Source: Agrobacterium vaccinii (lineage in GTDB: Bacteria > Pseudomonadota > Alphaproteobacteria > Rhizobiales > Rhizobiaceae). Taken from it: a DNA stretch of 64,000 nt. The DNA is taken from positions 434,001-498,000 of the forward strand of contig NZ_CP054150.1 in assembly GCF_021310995.1 (NCBI RefSeq), in the 5' to 3' direction. The notes beneath the pieces are model-generated. The model saw nothing but the letters and a program-made list of their open reading frames with translations, ran no database searches and was not told the DNA's origin. Each line of letters opens with the position of its first letter. Position 1 is the first letter of the stretch. Below, piece by piece: positions 47,711-56,246 of this stretch. The position numbers and the translations under genes are program-made.

Positions 47711-48248
47711 ATTTCGCGGCCGTTCCTTGGCCGCTCCGAAATCGAATGCAATCAGACCCACCATCGACCGTACGCGAGAAAGCCTCTTCAACATCCTGAG
47801 CCATGCCTATCCAGAGAGTCTGGATGGCACGCGCATTCTCGATGTTTTCGCGGGCACCGGTGCGGTGGGGCTGGAAGCCCTGTCGCGCGGTTGCCGGGTT
47901 GCGCTGTTCGTGGAAAACGGCGTCGAAGGCCGGGGTCTCCTTTGGGAAAATATCGATGCTCTGGGCCTGCATGGCCGCGCGCGCATTTTGCGCCGCGATG
48001 CCACCAAGCTCGGTAGCGTCAACAATATCGAACCCTTCAACGTGCTGTTTGCCGACCCTCCCTATGGCTTCGGTCACGGTGAGAAGGCGCTTCTGGCGGC
48101 GCATCTGGGCGGCTGGCTCGCGCCGGGCGCACTCGTCATCTTGGAAGAGCGCGCCGATGTGCTGGTGACGGTCGATCCGACTTTCACGCATCTGGAAAGC
48201 CGCACCTTCGGCGATTCCCGCATGCACTTTTATCGCTACAGCGCTTAA
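47691..48248 (+). CDS. rsmD: 16S rRNA (guanine-966-N2)-methyltransferase RsmD
   Basis: RsmD methylates N2 of G966 in 16S rRNA. The 185-residue protein has the start [16 protein letters not shown], the AdoMet motif [19 protein letters not shown] and the catalytic DPPY (FADPPYGFG). Its ATG lies 20 bases inside the end of the pseudouridine synthase gene, so the two are translationally coupled: two ribosomal RNA modifiers in one message. A strong hairpin follows at 48264. Confidence 0.95.
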   Translation: MRIVGGEFRGRSLAAPKSNAIRPTIDRTRESLFNILSHAYPESLDGTRILDVFAGTGAVGLEALSRGCRVALFVENGVEGRGLLWENIDALGLHGRARILRRDATKLGSVNNIEPFNVLFADPPYGFGHGEKALLAAHLGGWLAPGALVILEERADVLVTVDPTFTHLESRTFGDSRMHFYRYSA

Positions 48249-48263
48249 CGCGCGTCTTCGTTT

Positions 48264-48292
48264 ACGGCGCGCACGCCTGTGCTGCGCGCCGT
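48264..48292 (+). terminator. Hairpin downstream of rsmD
   Basis: ACGGCGCGCA (48264-48273) and TGCGCGCCGT (48283-48292) are perfect ten-base arms with a nine-base loop, 16 bases after the stop codon. No T-run follows directly, so termination is likely but not certain. Confidence 0.55.
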
Positions 48293-48357
48293 CACTCTCC
48301 TGTCGTCTTTGTGTCATAGAGCGGGGCATCTGATGACATGAAGGAGAGGCCCCTCTC

Positions 48358-49272
48358 TTGGCTGCTAAGAAAAAGAAACTTTCCGAAAAGAAGCGTAAAC
48401 GCGATGCGGTGGTCAAAGAGGTCCGCGATCCGACATTCGCACTCGCATTGGGCGGCGGCGGTGCACGCGGAATCTGCCACATCAACATCGTGGAAGCACT
48501 GGACGAGTTGGGCATTCGCCCCACCGCCATTGCCGGGTCCTCCATTGGGTCCATCATCGGCGCGGGCATGGCAGCAGGCATGCGCGGGCGCGATATCCGC
48601 GATTATATGCTGGAACTGATGGGCAAAAAGGGCAGCGTCGCCAATCGGCTCTGGAGCCTTGGGCCCGCTGCCATGCGCCACACCGCCTTCGGGTTTCGTC
48701 TGGGCCAGTTCAATCTCGAACTCATCCTCGATGCTCTCCTGCCCGCAGCACTGCCGAAGAATTTCGAAGAGCTGTCCATTCCGCTTAAAGTGACCGCGAC
48801 GGATTATTACGATCAGTCGGAAGTCATCGTGGAAACGGGAGATCTGCGCCAAGCGCTTGCGGCATCGTCTGCCATCCCGGCTCTCTTCATGCCCATCCGC
48901 ATGAATGGCCGGATCATGATCGATGGCGGCATCTTCAACCCGGTTCCCTATGATCATTTGCTGGATAAGGCGGATATCGTCATCGGTGTTGACGTCGTCG
49001 GCGGGCCGGAAGGCGATGGCACGACGATGCCCAGCCGCTTCGAAAGCCTGTTCGGAGCAAGTCAGTTGATGATGCAATCGGTCATTTCGCTGAAGCTGCG
49101 TATGCACCCGCCCCATATTTTCCTGCGCCCACCGGTCAATCGCTTCCGGGTGCTGGACTTTAGAAAGGCGCATGAAGTGCTGGCCGAATCCGAGGTCAGC
49201 AAGGACGATCTCAAGCGGCAGATCGAGATGCAGGTGGAGCTTTATCACAGGGGTCATGGGGTAGGGGCGTAG
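48358..49272 (+). CDS. Patatin-like phospholipase
   Basis: The 304-residue protein begins with a strongly basic tail (AAKKKKLSEKKRKRD) and then the patatin fold: oxyanion loop GGGGARG (32-38), nucleophile GSSIG with Ser62, and the catalytic aspartate in IDGGIFNPVP near residue 194. Patatins are lipid acyl hydrolases with a Ser-Asp dyad. No signal peptide is seen. The start is TTG at 48358, with AAGGAG 11 bases upstream; the nearby ATG at 48338 is in another frame. The lipid substrate is unknown. Confidence 0.88.
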   Translation: MAAKKKKLSEKKRKRDAVVKEVRDPTFALALGGGGARGICHINIVEALDELGIRPTAIAGSSIGSIIGAGMAAGMRGRDIRDYMLELMGKKGSVANRLWSLGPAAMRHTAFGFRLGQFNLELILDALLPAALPKNFEELSIPLKVTATDYYDQSEVIVETGDLRQALAASSAIPALFMPIRMNGRIMIDGGIFNPVPYDHLLDKADIVIGVDVVGGPEGDGTTMPSRFESLFGASQLMMQSVISLKLRMHPPHIFLRPPVNRFRVLDFRKAHEVLAESEVSKDDLKRQIEMQVELYHRGHGVGA

Positions 49273-49362
49273 GTAAACGCCTCAAATCCAGGTGAATTGC
49301 CGCTTTGGCCTTGATGCGGCAGGTGCGCCGCAATAAATGAAGGTCAACGAAAGGCCCTCCTC

Positions 49363-50709
49363 ATGTCCTCAGAAATCGATTCCTCCAATCTTCTCGACCG
49401 TGCAAGCGAACTCGTGGACCTCGCGCGTCGCGCCGGTGCAGATGAGGCGGATGCCGTGATCGTGCGGTCACGCTCGCAATCCGTTGGCGTGCGCCTGGGC
49501 AAGGTCGAGAGCACGGAATCGTCTGAAAGTGACGACTTTTCCCTGCGCGTTTTCGTCGGCAAGCGGGTTGCCAGTGTTTCGGCCAATCCGGGTTTCGACT
49601 TGAAGACGCTGGCCGAACGCGCCGTGGCGATGGCGAAAGTGTCGCCGGAAGACCCCTTCGCTTGCCTTGCGGACAAGGAGCGTCTGGCCACTTCCTATGA
49701 CGACCTGCAACTGTTCGACCCGACGGAAGTCTCCACGGATCAGTTACGCGAGGCGGCACTGGCTGCGGAAGAAGCAGCGCTTGCGGTTCCCGGTGTCAGC
49801 AATTCGTCGGGCGCCGGCGCGTCCAGCGGCATGGGCGGCCTTGTTCTGGTTACGTCGCACGGATTTTCGGGCAGCTATATGGGAAGCCGTTTCAGCCGCT
49901 CGGTCAGCGTCATCGCGGGCGAGGGCACGAAGATGGAGCGCGATTACGATTTCGACAGCCGTCTCTACTTCGCCGATCTGGATACGCCCGACGATATCGG
50001 GCGCCGCGCAGGCGAAAAGGCAGTCAAGCGCATCAACCCGCGTCAGGTCGATACCGGCAGCAATATCACTGTCGTGTTCGATCCGCGCATCGCACGCGGT
50101 TTTGTCGGCAGCATTGCCGGTGCCATCAACGGCGCATCGGTTGCCCGCAAGACCAGCTTCCTGCGTGACAAGATGGGCCAGCAGGTGCTGAAAAAAGGCC
50201 TTGTTATCACCGACGATCCGCAGATCGTGCGCGGCCCGTCGTCGCGTCCCTTCGATGGCGAGGGCGTGCGTGGCGAAAAGCTCGTGATGATCGAAGACGG
50301 CGTGCTGAAACACTGGTTCCTGTCCACATCCACCGCCCGCGAAATCGGGCTGGAAACCAATGGCCGTGGGGTTCGTGGCGGCAATCTCGTCTCTCCGGCC
50401 TCCACCAATCTGGCGCTGGAGCCGGGCGATATCTCGCCAAAGGATTTGATGGCGCAGGTCGGCACAGGCTTTTACGTAACGGAACTGATCGGCCATGGCG
50501 CCAATCTGCTGACCGGCGAATATAGCTGTGGCGCAAGCGGTTTCTGGATCGAAGGTGGCGAAAAGGCCTTCCCCGTTTCCGAAGTCACGATTGCGTCCAA
50601 CCTCAAGGACATGTTCATGCGGGTCACTCCCGCAAACGACATAGACCGCAAGTATGGTGTGGCCGCACCGACGCTCGCCATCGAAGGCATGACGATAGCG
50701 GGACGCTGA
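49363..50709 (+). CDS. pmbA: TldD/PmbA-family metalloprotease, PmbA (TldE) subunit
   Basis: The 448-residue protein matches PmbA/TldE, partner of TldD in a peptidase that trims unfolded peptides and matures microcins. Blocks visible include DEADAVIVRSRSQSVGVRLG near residue 27, GRRAGEKAVKRINPRQ near 213 and the C-terminal ANLLTGEYSCGASGFWIEGG. TldE subunits lack the HExxxH zinc motif of TldD, and I see none here. It stands 78 bases upstream of the CysQ-like phosphatase gene; this neighbourhood is conserved in rhizobia as I recall. Confidence 0.93.
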   Translation: MSSEIDSSNLLDRASELVDLARRAGADEADAVIVRSRSQSVGVRLGKVESTESSESDDFSLRVFVGKRVASVSANPGFDLKTLAERAVAMAKVSPEDPFACLADKERLATSYDDLQLFDPTEVSTDQLREAALAAEEAALAVPGVSNSSGAGASSGMGGLVLVTSHGFSGSYMGSRFSRSVSVIAGEGTKMERDYDFDSRLYFADLDTPDDIGRRAGEKAVKRINPRQVDTGSNITVVFDPRIARGFVGSIAGAINGASVARKTSFLRDKMGQQVLKKGLVITDDPQIVRGPSSRPFDGEGVRGEKLVMIEDGVLKHWFLSTSTAREIGLETNGRGVRGGNLVSPASTNLALEPGDISPKDLMAQVGTGFYVTELIGHGANLLTGEYSCGASGFWIEGGEKAFPVSEVTIASNLKDMFMRVTPANDIDRKYGVAAPTLAIEGMTIAGR

Positions 50710-50787
50710 TAGCGGCATTCGACGGTTGATTTGACCGCCATGCCATGCGCATGTTCTGGCATGTAAAACGCACCTTCTGAAGGTCGA

Positions 50788-51597
50788 ATGACAAACGAAG
50801 ACGATATGACCGATGCAACGGGAGCCGACTGGCGCTCCGACCTTGACCTTATTCTGGATGCCGCGCGGCAAGCAGGGCAGGTGGCGCTGAAGTTTTTCCG
50901 CAAGGACCCGGAGGTCTGGTGGAAACAGGGCCACTCTCCCGTCAGTGCCGCAGATTACGCCGCCAACGAATTGCTGGAAACCCTGCTTCGCAAGGCGCGA
51001 CCGGATTATGGCTGGCTTTCGGAGGAAACGGATGACGATGAGGAGCGGTTGTCGAAAGAGACGCTCTTCGTTGTGGACCCCATCGATGGCACCCGCGCCT
51101 TCATTGGTGGCAAGGACACATGGTGTGTCAGCGTCGCCGTGGTTCATCGCGGCAGGCCGGTCGCAGCCGCACTGGTAGCACCTGCCTTTGACGAAGAGTT
51201 CAGTGCGCTCACTGTCGGTCCGGCCATGAAGAATGGTCAGCCCCTGTCTGTTACCGTAGCTGGCGAGGATATAAGACTTGCCGCGCCTGAAGACGTGATT
51301 GCGCGGCTTCCGCAGACGGTGAAGGCGCGGGTGCACCGCATTCCGCATGTGCCATCGCTGGCCTACCGGCTGGCCATGGTTGCCGATGGGCGCATTGACG
51401 GAACGCTGGTGAAGGCCAATTCCCATGACTGGGATCTCGCCGCTGCCGATCTCATTCTGGAGCGCGCTGGCGGTCGTCTGGTGGATTTTGCTGGAAAACC
51501 GTTGATCTACAACCAGCGTGATGTAACGCATCCAGAATTGTGCGCAGCCGCCGACCATGCGTTGCCTGTTCTCCTCAATCCCCCTCAACCTGTCTGA
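50788..51597 (+). CDS. Inositol monophosphatase-family phosphatase (CysQ/SuhB-like)
   Basis: The 269-residue protein has the lithium-sensitive, magnesium-dependent phosphatase motifs: the first acidic site in GWLSEET, the central DPIDGTRAFIGG near residue 98, and WDLAAADLILERAGG near 210. Family members split 3'-phosphoadenosine 5'-phosphate, inositol phosphates or histidinol phosphate; the DPIDGTRAF wording is closest to CysQ-like proteins. AAGG lies five bases before the ATG. It heads a run of genes leading to Kdo-lipid A synthesis. Confidence 0.87.
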   Translation: MTNEDDMTDATGADWRSDLDLILDAARQAGQVALKFFRKDPEVWWKQGHSPVSAADYAANELLETLLRKARPDYGWLSEETDDDEERLSKETLFVVDPIDGTRAFIGGKDTWCVSVAVVHRGRPVAAALVAPAFDEEFSALTVGPAMKNGQPLSVTVAGEDIRLAAPEDVIARLPQTVKARVHRIPHVPSLAYRLAMVADGRIDGTLVKANSHDWDLAAADLILERAGGRLVDFAGKPLIYNQRDVTHPELCAAADHALPVLLNPPQPV

Positions 51598-51674
51598 CAG
51601 AGGTTGATTTTCACGACGAAATCCCGCAAATGAGGGGCTCTGCGGGCAATTGACCATTAGAAAGAAGATACAAA

Positions 51675-51911
51675 ATGACGGCAGCGGGCGACCAGAAACA
51701 GCTTCTTCACCTCGTATTCGGCGGCGAACTTGAAAATCTGCAAGAGGTTCAGTTTCGCGATTTGAAGGCGCTGGATATCGTCGGCATCTTCCCGGATTAT
51801 GCAACGGCACTGACGGCGTGGAAGTCCAAGGCCCAGCAGACTGTGGATAACGCCCATATGCGTTATTTTATAGTGCATATGCACCGTCTGCTCGATCCTC
51901 AAAGCAAATAA
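51675..51911 (+). CDS. DUF4170 small protein
   Basis: A 78-residue protein with the DUF4170 core LLHLVFGGELENLQEVQFRD, followed by LDIVGIFPDYATALTAWKSKAQQTVDNA. It is found in Alphaproteobacteria next to waaA, as here, but its role is unknown. The spacing of 77 bases from the phosphatase gene upstream and the same direction suggest co-transcription. Confidence 0.85.
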   Translation: MTAAGDQKQLLHLVFGGELENLQEVQFRDLKALDIVGIFPDYATALTAWKSKAQQTVDNAHMRYFIVHMHRLLDPQSK

Positions 51912-52221
51912 TCGCTGCTTTCCTACTTCCTTTGTACTATACCAGACAGAGCAAAAGGTTGTGCGGCTCCCTCTAGGGTACGCACAACATCTGGGACCGC
52001 GGCGGATTTTTCGCAGACCCGTTTCTGTTCTGAAACAAAAAAGACGCATTTTTATATGAAGTAGGCCTTCAGGCATCGAAGGGAAAACGCAGAGACGTTT
52101 TCGAAAGATGCGATGCCAAACAAAAAGATAGAGCAACGCGGGTCAGCCCGTTGTTTGACGCTACGCTCTGGCAGGGTTCACAGGGGAAAGCATTGCGCGA
52201 AATGATCGAAGGCAGCATGTC
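51912..52221. other. Gene-free stretch before waaA, with an inverted repeat
   Basis: This 310-base gap holds GTTGTGCG (51958-51965) and CGCACAAC (51981-51988), perfect arms around a loop that itself contains CCCTCTAGGG. There is no T-run. It may be a terminator for the DUF4170 gene or a leader structure. I see no open frame worth calling. Confidence 0.5.
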
Positions 52222-53538
52222 ATGAACAGCCGAATCGCACGTTTCGCCCTTTCGGGTTATAGAATTGCAGGCGTTGCAGCCTATCCCTTCGCCAGGCCTT
52301 ACCTCATGTACCGCGCTGCCAAGGGCAAGGAAGACAAGCGTCGCCGCATGGAACGCTTCGGTCATGCCAGTGCCGACCGTCCGCGCGGACCCCTTGTCTG
52401 GTTCCACGCAGCCAGTGTCGGTGAAACGCTGGCGCTCGTGCCGCTCATTCGCGAGATACGCAAGCGCGATATTCACGTTCTTTTGACCACGGGCACAGTG
52501 ACGTCTGCGGAGTTGAGCAAGACCCGCCTCGGCGACGATGTCATCCACCAATATGTGCCGCTCGATATCAAGATTTCCATCAACCGCTTCCTCACCTACT
52601 GGATGCCGGACGCGGCCATTACCGCTGAATCCGAGATATGGCCGGTGACGATGATGGAGCTCGAACGCCGCCACATTCCGCAAATCCGCGTCAATGCGCG
52701 CCTTTCGGATCGCTCCTTTGGACGTTGGCACAACCGGTCCGATTTTGCCGAGGCCTTGTTCAGCAAGCTTGCTCTCGTTGTCGCCCAGTCCGATCTCGAT
52801 GCCGAACGTTTCCGTGATCTCGGTTCGTGGCCTGTCGTCGTATCGGGCAATCTCAAGGGCGACACCGATCCTCCGCCCTGCGATGCGACTGTGCTGGACA
52901 CCTATCGTCGCCAGATCGGCAACCGCAAGACATGGGCAGCCATCTCCACCTTCGAAGGGGAAGAGAAGGCGGCGGCCACGGTTCACAACGCCATCAAATC
53001 CCGCGATGGGCAGTTGACGATCATCGTGCCGCGTCACCCGGAACGCTGCGACGACATCGAGACCATGCTGAAAGGCATGAACCTCAACGTCGCACGCCGC
53101 AGCCGCAACGATGTGATCACGCCGCAGACGGATGTGTTTCTGGGCGACAGCATCGGTGAAATGGGGCTTTATCTGCGCCTGACCGAACTGGCCTTTGTCG
53201 GCCGCTCCCTGCTGGCAGAGGGTGGGCAGAACCCGCTGGAACCAGCCATGCTGGGCTGCGCGGTACTGTCAGGTGCGCATGTGCAAAACTTCCGCGAAGC
53301 CTATCAGAAATTGCTGCGGTCCGGCGGCGGGCGCATCATCCGCGATGTAGAAATGCTGGCGAAGGCGGTGCATTACCTGCTGGTCAACGACAATGAACGC
53401 TACAAGATGATCGATGCTGGCGGCAGGGTCATTCAGGACATGCGCGGCGCGCTGTCCTGCACTGTGAAGGCGCTTGAACCCTACATTAACCCATTGACGG
53501 TAACGGCGAAACTCCAGCCCCGCAGTGCGGTCGGCTGA
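52222..53538 (+). CDS. waaA: 3-deoxy-D-manno-octulosonic acid transferase WaaA (KdtA)
   Basis: WaaA adds Kdo to the lipid A precursor at the inner face of the cytoplasmic membrane. The 438-residue GT30 enzyme has an N-terminal membrane-associated stretch, the catalytic glutamate in FHAASVGETLAL (Glu68), AITAESEIWPV near 133, and the donor-binding block GGQNPLEPAMLG near 334. It overlaps the next HAD gene by one base and precedes lpxK, forming a lipid A-Kdo cluster. No clear ribosome site precedes ATG 52222, but the family start agrees. Confidence 0.95.
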   Translation: MNSRIARFALSGYRIAGVAAYPFARPYLMYRAAKGKEDKRRRMERFGHASADRPRGPLVWFHAASVGETLALVPLIREIRKRDIHVLLTTGTVTSAELSKTRLGDDVIHQYVPLDIKISINRFLTYWMPDAAITAESEIWPVTMMELERRHIPQIRVNARLSDRSFGRWHNRSDFAEALFSKLALVVAQSDLDAERFRDLGSWPVVVSGNLKGDTDPPPCDATVLDTYRRQIGNRKTWAAISTFEGEEKAAATVHNAIKSRDGQLTIIVPRHPERCDDIETMLKGMNLNVARRSRNDVITPQTDVFLGDSIGEMGLYLRLTELAFVGRSLLAEGGQNPLEPAMLGCAVLSGAHVQNFREAYQKLLRSGGGRIIRDVEMLAKAVHYLLVNDNERYKMIDAGGRVIQDMRGALSCTVKALEPYINPLTVTAKLQPRSAVG

Positions 53539-54281
53539 TGATGCAGGTAGGCAGTGCCGCAAAATCGCCCGATGCCATAGCGGCCATTCTGTTCGACAAG
53601 GACGGAACGCTGATCGGTTATGATGCGAGCTGGGGGCCGGTCAACCGGGAGCTGGCGGCCATTGCCTCGCAGGGGGATGCCGCGCTGGCAGACCGATTGC
53701 TTCTCGCCTGTGGCATGGACCCCGTCACCGGACACGTCAAACCCGATAGCCTGCTGGCCGCTGGAAACACGGTGCAGATTGCCGAGGGCCTCGTTGCCGC
53801 CGGTTCGCCTTGCGAAATCGTGGACCTCACCCGGCGTCTCGATCTGCTGTTCACGCAAGCGGCGGGAAAATCCGTCGTGGTCACCGATCTCAAGGCGCTG
53901 TTCGCCCGTTTGAAGGGCAGGGGTTACAAGCTCGGCATCGCATCCAGCGACAATGAAGCGTCCATCCGCGAACTCGCCAAGCGTTTCGGCTTCGATGCCG
54001 ATCTCGATTTCGTCGCGGGCTATGACAGCGGCCACGGCACCAAGCCGCAGCCCGGCATGGTCTTGGGCTTCTGTGCTGCCACCGGTCTGCCGCCGGAACG
54101 TGTGGCAGTGGTGGGCGATAACAATCACGATCTCCACATGGGCAGGCACGCGGGTGCTGGTCTGTGCATCGCCGTGCTCACGGGCACGGGCTCAAGAGAA
54201 AGCCTCGCTGCAGATTGTGATTATTGTTTAGACGACATCACCGGTCTCGAGACCCTGCTGCCGCAGCAGGTCACGGTTTAG
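53538..54281 (+). CDS. HAD-family phosphatase (phosphoglycolate phosphatase-like) between waaA and lpxK
   Basis: The 247-residue protein shows the HAD motifs LFDKDGTLIGYD (residues 18-29), IASSDN near 138, KPQPG near 174 and VVGDNNHDLHMG near 193. Its ATG overlaps the waaA stop by one base (TGATG), so it is translated with waaA. Phosphoglycolate phosphatase is the usual default name; its fixed place between waaA and lpxK suggests a role with Kdo, lipid A or undecaprenyl-linked phosphates, which is inference. Confidence 0.85.
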   Translation: MMQVGSAAKSPDAIAAILFDKDGTLIGYDASWGPVNRELAAIASQGDAALADRLLLACGMDPVTGHVKPDSLLAAGNTVQIAEGLVAAGSPCEIVDLTRRLDLLFTQAAGKSVVVTDLKALFARLKGRGYKLGIASSDNEASIRELAKRFGFDADLDFVAGYDSGHGTKPQPGMVLGFCAATGLPPERVAVVGDNNHDLHMGRHAGAGLCIAVLTGTGSRESLAADCDYCLDDITGLETLLPQQVTV

Positions 54282-54415
54282 CGGCGACCCACGCGCGCCG
54301 CCATTCTTTGCAAAATCCTTACCTTTCTGGCAGATAGCTGGTCTGATCCTAAGCCTGTCGCGCGAAATCTGCGCTACGACGTGCTTGGACAGAAACGCAG
54401 GAGTTTGGGGGACTG

Positions 54416-55447
54416 ATGGTTTCGGAAGCGCCGCCATTCTGGTGGGAAAAGGCTGGTTGGCAGGCGTGGGCGCTGGCACCGTTTTCGTTCGTCTATGGCA
54501 AAATTGCCGGACGCACGATGAAAAAGGCCAGGCGTGCCTCCGTTCCGGTCCCGGTCATCTGCATCGGTAACTTCACCGTCGGTGGTGCGGGCAAGACTCC
54601 GACTGCCATTGCTATTGCCAGAGCCGCCCTTGCCAAAGGGCTGAAGCCCGGCTTTCTCAGCCGCGGTTATGGCGGCACACTGGATGTCACCACGCTGGTC
54701 GATGCCGATCATCACCGCTCCGTGGATGTTGGCGATGAACCGCTGTTGCTGGCCCGTGAGGCCATCACCGTCATTTCCCGCAGGCGGGTGGAGGGCGCGC
54801 GCCGTCTGGTGGCGGAAGGCGTCGATCTCATCATCATGGATGACGGCTTTCAAAGTGCGCGGCTGACGCTGGACTATGCGCTGGTGGTGATCGACACCCA
54901 GCGTGGCATTGGCAACGGCCATCTGGTGCCGGGTGGACCGGTCCGCGCACCGCTTGCCGAGCAAATGCGGCAACTCACCGCAATTTTGAAAGTCGGCAGC
55001 GGGCAGGCGGCGGAAGTCATCGTTCGCACTGCCGCGCGCGCCGGAAAGCCCGTCTTCGTCTCCTCCATCAAGCCAAGGCCGCAGCCGGATTTCGCGGATA
55101 AACGCGTGCTGGCCTATGCCGGTATCGCCGATCCCACCAAGTTTTATCGCACGGTCGAAGAACTGGGCGGGCAGATCGTCGCGCGCCGCTCTTTCCCGGA
55201 TCACCACAATTTCAGCGACGAGGAAATCCGCGATCTGACGGATGAGGCCAACCGGCTCAACCTTATGCTGGTCACCACCGCCAAGGATGCCGTTCGCCTG
55301 AAAGGCCATCACGGCAGTGCTTCTGAACTGCTTTCGAGCACACTGGTCATCGATATCGACATGATCTTCGACGATCCCAATGCAGCAGGCGCCATCATCG
55401 ACACAGCGATCAGCAACTGCCGTCAGCGGAAACTGGCGCAGGCCTAG
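54416..55447 (+). CDS. lpxK: Tetraacyldisaccharide 4'-kinase LpxK
   Basis: LpxK phosphorylates the 4' position of the lipid A disaccharide. The 343-residue protein has the N-terminal membrane-associated helix ([20 protein letters not shown]), the Walker [12 protein letters not shown] (51-61), the block LSRGYGG near 79, and DDGFQSARL near 141. GGGGG lies a few bases before the ATG. Some rhizobia remove this phosphate later with LpxF, which is not in this window. Confidence 0.95.
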   Translation: MVSEAPPFWWEKAGWQAWALAPFSFVYGKIAGRTMKKARRASVPVPVICIGNFTVGGAGKTPTAIAIARAALAKGLKPGFLSRGYGGTLDVTTLVDADHHRSVDVGDEPLLLAREAITVISRRRVEGARRLVAEGVDLIIMDDGFQSARLTLDYALVVIDTQRGIGNGHLVPGGPVRAPLAEQMRQLTAILKVGSGQAAEVIVRTAARAGKPVFVSSIKPRPQPDFADKRVLAYAGIADPTKFYRTVEELGGQIVARRSFPDHHNFSDEEIRDLTDEANRLNLMLVTTAKDAVRLKGHHGSASELLSSTLVIDIDMIFDDPNAAGAIIDTAISNCRQRKLAQA

Positions 55448-55561
55448 ACTTGCGCAGAGCGCGCGAATATCGCACGGCGAAGGAACTATATGGCTTTTGC
55501 ACACTTTCCTGATGAGAGATGAGCGTCACATTTGTGCGTTCTCTGGTTTCAGGAGGATCCA

Positions 55562-55885
55562 ATGCCGCAGGAAAATACGGAAAAGAAGGTGTTTACACCG
55601 CGCGAAAGCCGACAGGGTTTTAAAGGCAGCCCAGTGCTAATCATTCTCGTCATCAGCCTTCTGTTGGCTGGCGCTGTCTGGATCGTTGCCGAAACCTGGG
55701 GTGAAAGCACCGCACCTGCGACCACTGAGACACAGCCAGCACCTGGCCCAGCGACGTCTGTGCCATCGGCCAATCCAGGTGCACAGGGTGGCCAGACCTT
55801 CGACAACAACACTCCATCCGGCGCGACGCCCCCTACCGAAGGCACGGACAGAAACCCTAGCTCGACGAATACACCAGCACCCTAA
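55562..55885 (+). CDS. Hypothetical single-pass membrane protein with Pro/Thr-rich tail
   Basis: AGGAGG five bases upstream fixes ATG 55562. The 107-residue product has a basic N-terminus, one membrane helix (about residues 23-43, LIILVISLLLAGAVWIVAE) and a periplasmic tail of about 60 residues made mostly of P, T, S, A, G and N, ending in STNTPAP. No domain is recognised. It lies just after lpxK and ends in a terminator at 55887. Confidence 0.72.
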   Translation: MPQENTEKKVFTPRESRQGFKGSPVLIILVISLLLAGAVWIVAETWGESTAPATTETQPAPGPATSVPSANPGAQGGQTFDNNTPSGATPPTEGTDRNPSSTNTPAP

Positions 55886-55886
55886 G

Positions 55887-55914
55887 AAAACGCCGGGCGA
55901 GAGCCCGGCCTTTT
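55887..55914. terminator. Terminator between the Pro/Thr-rich protein and DUF2093 genes
   Basis: GCCGGGC (55892-55898) and GCCCGGC (55903-55909) pair around GAGA, with an A-run before and a T-run after. It can serve the plus-strand gene and, using the complement of the A-run, the minus-strand DUF2093 gene. Confidence 0.75.
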
Positions 55915-55945
55915 CATACGTCGTGTCTCAAGCAAAAACGACGTC

Positions 55946-56182
55946 TCAGGCATTCCGCTTCTGATTTGGTAAAGCCCCGGCCCGTTTTTCGGCTTCCATC
56001 GACGCTGCCGCGTCCGCATAGGGCTCCTGACGCAACACGCTCCAATAGCGCAACTCATCGATGGGGATGTGCTTGCCAGTCATGGCACAGATGACGTGGG
56101 AGCCGGTCTGGACGATGCGCATATCGCCGTCGAGATATTCGACCTTGGCCTCGCGGTTGCTACCGCCTTCAAATCTGTTCAT
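55946..56182 (-). CDS. DUF2093 family protein
   Basis: A 78-residue protein whose core (KVEYLDGDMRIVQTGSHVICAMTG split by conserved G and C) and following IPIDELRYWSVLRQEPYAD match DUF2093, a small alphaproteobacterial family of unknown role. It lies downstream of mutL on the same strand, separated by 64 bases, and is probably co-transcribed with it. Confidence 0.85.
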   Translation of the reverse strand: MNRFEGGSNREAKVEYLDGDMRIVQTGSHVICAMTGKHIPIDELRYWSVLRQEPYADAAASMEAEKRAGALPNQKRNA

Positions 56183-56246
56183 CTCTGTGCTCTCCTGACG
56201 TCTGTCTTATTAATGATGCCGCCTGAAAAATGCCAGCATGTTTTCC

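Noticed and set aside
49744..51810. A 688-codon minus-strand open frame across pmbA and the CysQ-like gene
   Set aside because: Antisense shadow of two recognised genes and the gap between them; no family resemblance or ribosome site.
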